Positions 63,182-64,000 of a stretch of 64,000 bases of DNA are shown here, piece after piece. Position 1 is the first letter of the stretch; every line of letters begins with the position of its first letter. The position numbers were made by a program, and so were the translations under genes. Source of the DNA: Nocardioides psychrotolerans (GTDB taxonomy: Bacteria; Actinomycetota; Actinomycetes; Propionibacteriales; Nocardioidaceae); NCBI RefSeq assembly GCF_900113685.1, contig NZ_FOQG01000001.1, positions 372,001 through 436,000 of the forward strand, written 5' to 3'. A model generated the notes under the pieces. It was not told the origin of the DNA, ran no database searches, and saw nothing but the letters and a program-made list of their open reading frames with translations.

Positions 63182-64000
63182 GTGGCGGAGCGGTCGGTGA
63201 CGGGCGCCCTGGGGCGCGTCCCGCAGCGGGTGCGGGCCTTCGTGGACCGCCGGCGCCGCTCCTACGTCGACCCGCTCACGTGCCTGGGCAACCGAGCGCT
63301 GCTCTTCGAGCGGGCCGGGGACCTCGGCGCGGAGCCCGGGCTGCGGGCGCTGTTGCTGCTGGACCTCGACGGCTTCAAGCAGGTCAACGACACGCTGGGC
63401 CACGCCCAGGGCGACCTGGTCCTGCAGGAGGTCGCGCGCCGGGTCGCCGCGACCGCGGGGCCCGACGACCTCGCGGTGCGGCTCGGGGGCGACGAGTTCG
63501 CGGTCCTGACGGCGCCGCTGACCGACCCAGCCGAGGGCGACCGGCGCGCCGAAGAGGTCGTCGCGGCGCTCGTGCCGCCGATCCGGCTCGACGGGCTCGA
63601 CCTGACCGTGGGCTGCTCGCTCGGCCTGGCGCTGAGCGGGCGCGACGGCGAGGACCTCGCGCGGCTGCTGCGCGTCGCCGACCGGGCGATGTACGCCGCC
63701 AAGGCCTCGCGCACCCTCGCCGCCCCCACCCGCCCCGGCGCCTCGGCCTGGGTCAGCGAGACCCCCGACCCGGCACTGGCCACCGACCTCGCCCGGGCGC
63801 TGGAGCGCGGTGAGATGCTGGTGCACCACCAGCCGCAGGTCGACGCCGACGGGCGGATCGTGGGGTGCGAGGCGCTGCTGCGTTGGCAGCACCCCGGGCG
63901 CGGCCTGCTCACCCCCCGCGACTTCCTCGCCACCGCGGAGAGCGCCGGGCTGCTGGACCACATCACGCTCGTGGCCGTGGAGCAGGCGCTCGCCGACCAG
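63182..64000 (+). CDS. Second GGDEF-EAL protein, 3' end outside window
   Basis: The open frame covers 273 codons to the window edge without a stop. GGDEF domain complete (LDLDGFKQVNDTLGHAQGD ... RLGGDEFAVL), no RxxD site; the EAL domain begins with GCEALLRW and is cut before its catalytic loops, so hydrolytic capacity cannot be judged. GTG 63182 has GGGAGG five bases upstream. No WhiG-type promoter is visible; a TAGGCT lies at 63143-63148. The two GGDEF-EAL proteins share VAPDHDLADDLRRAL/TPDPALATDLARAL linkers and look paralogous. Confidence 0.85.
   Translation, partial: MAERSVTGALGRVPQRVRAFVDRRRRSYVDPLTCLGNRALLFERAGDLGAEPGLRALLLLDLDGFKQVNDTLGHAQGDLVLQEVARRVAATAGPDDLAVRLGGDEFAVLTAPLTDPAEGDRRAEEVVAALVPPIRLDGLDLTVGCSLGLALSGRDGEDLARLLRVADRAMYAAKASRTLAAPTRPGASAWVSETPDPALATDLARALERGEMLVHHQPQVDADGRIVGCEALLRWQHPGRGLLTPRDFLATAESAGLLDHITLVAVEQALADQ

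Noticed and set aside
60455-63961. A 1168-codon minus-strand frame across the GGDEF and pilD genes
   Set aside because: It spans three well-supported plus-strand genes and their intergenic regions with no protein-like composition.

Overview
The window is about 64 kb of very GC-rich DNA with actinobacterial gene content: CarD, a SenX3-RegX3/PhoU block, a WhiG-type sigma factor, an LpqE-like lipoprotein, many GTG starts, and many genes whose start codon sits 6-7 bases after a TAnnnT -10 hexamer (leaderless mRNAs). The mixture fits Nocardioidaceae (Nocardioides-like). That assignment is inference from gene content; no rRNA or marker alignment was possible. I saw no tRNA, rRNA, insertion sequence, prophage or CRISPR array, and no stretch above 300 bases lacks a gene.

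Layout. 1-9.6 kb: a large secreted protein cut by the window edge, a CynX-type MFS exporter, an SDR/NTF2-fold pair behind a KstR-like operator, then soxR, a GH13 glucosidase and a DUF4032 kinase-like gene, ending in a nest of palindromes. 9-20 kb: a minus-strand operon with two LivK-like lipoproteins, a fused LivH-LivM permease, LivG, LivF and two cell-envelope proteins, behind a second operator of the same type, next to an acyl-CoA dehydrogenase and a TetR repressor. 20-41 kb: the conserved actinobacterial block rlmB-cysS-ispF-ispD-carD-lpqE, broken open by a C39 peptidase, an SDR plus molybdopterin oxidoreductase pair, a PrsW-like zinc-ribbon membrane protein, an M4 metalloprotease with a beta-propeller protein and a polytopic membrane protein, nirD and a degenerate IspD paralogue. 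40.7-45 kb: gpmA, phoU / senX3-regX3 with PHO boxes between them, and an EamA exporter.

45-64 kb is the most interesting part. It is a complete monoderm type IV pilus locus (pilA, four minor pilins/PilX, pilBTC, a second pilT, pilMNO, pilD). It starts with a WhiG/FliA-family sigma factor, and buried in it is a 154-residue protein carrying two copies of the c-di-GMP-binding helix signature of RsiG, the anti-sigma factor of WhiG. Two GGDEF-EAL proteins lie in the same locus. Six promoters with one architecture, a TCAAG-like -35, exactly 15 bases, then (G/A/C)CCGA, precede pilA, the minor pilin operon, pilBTC, pilT2-rsiG, pilMNO and pilD, and match the WhiG/FliA consensus. The region reads as a self-contained c-di-GMP / anti-sigma / sigma circuit dedicated to type IV pili, with the anti-sigma gene under the control of its own sigma factor.
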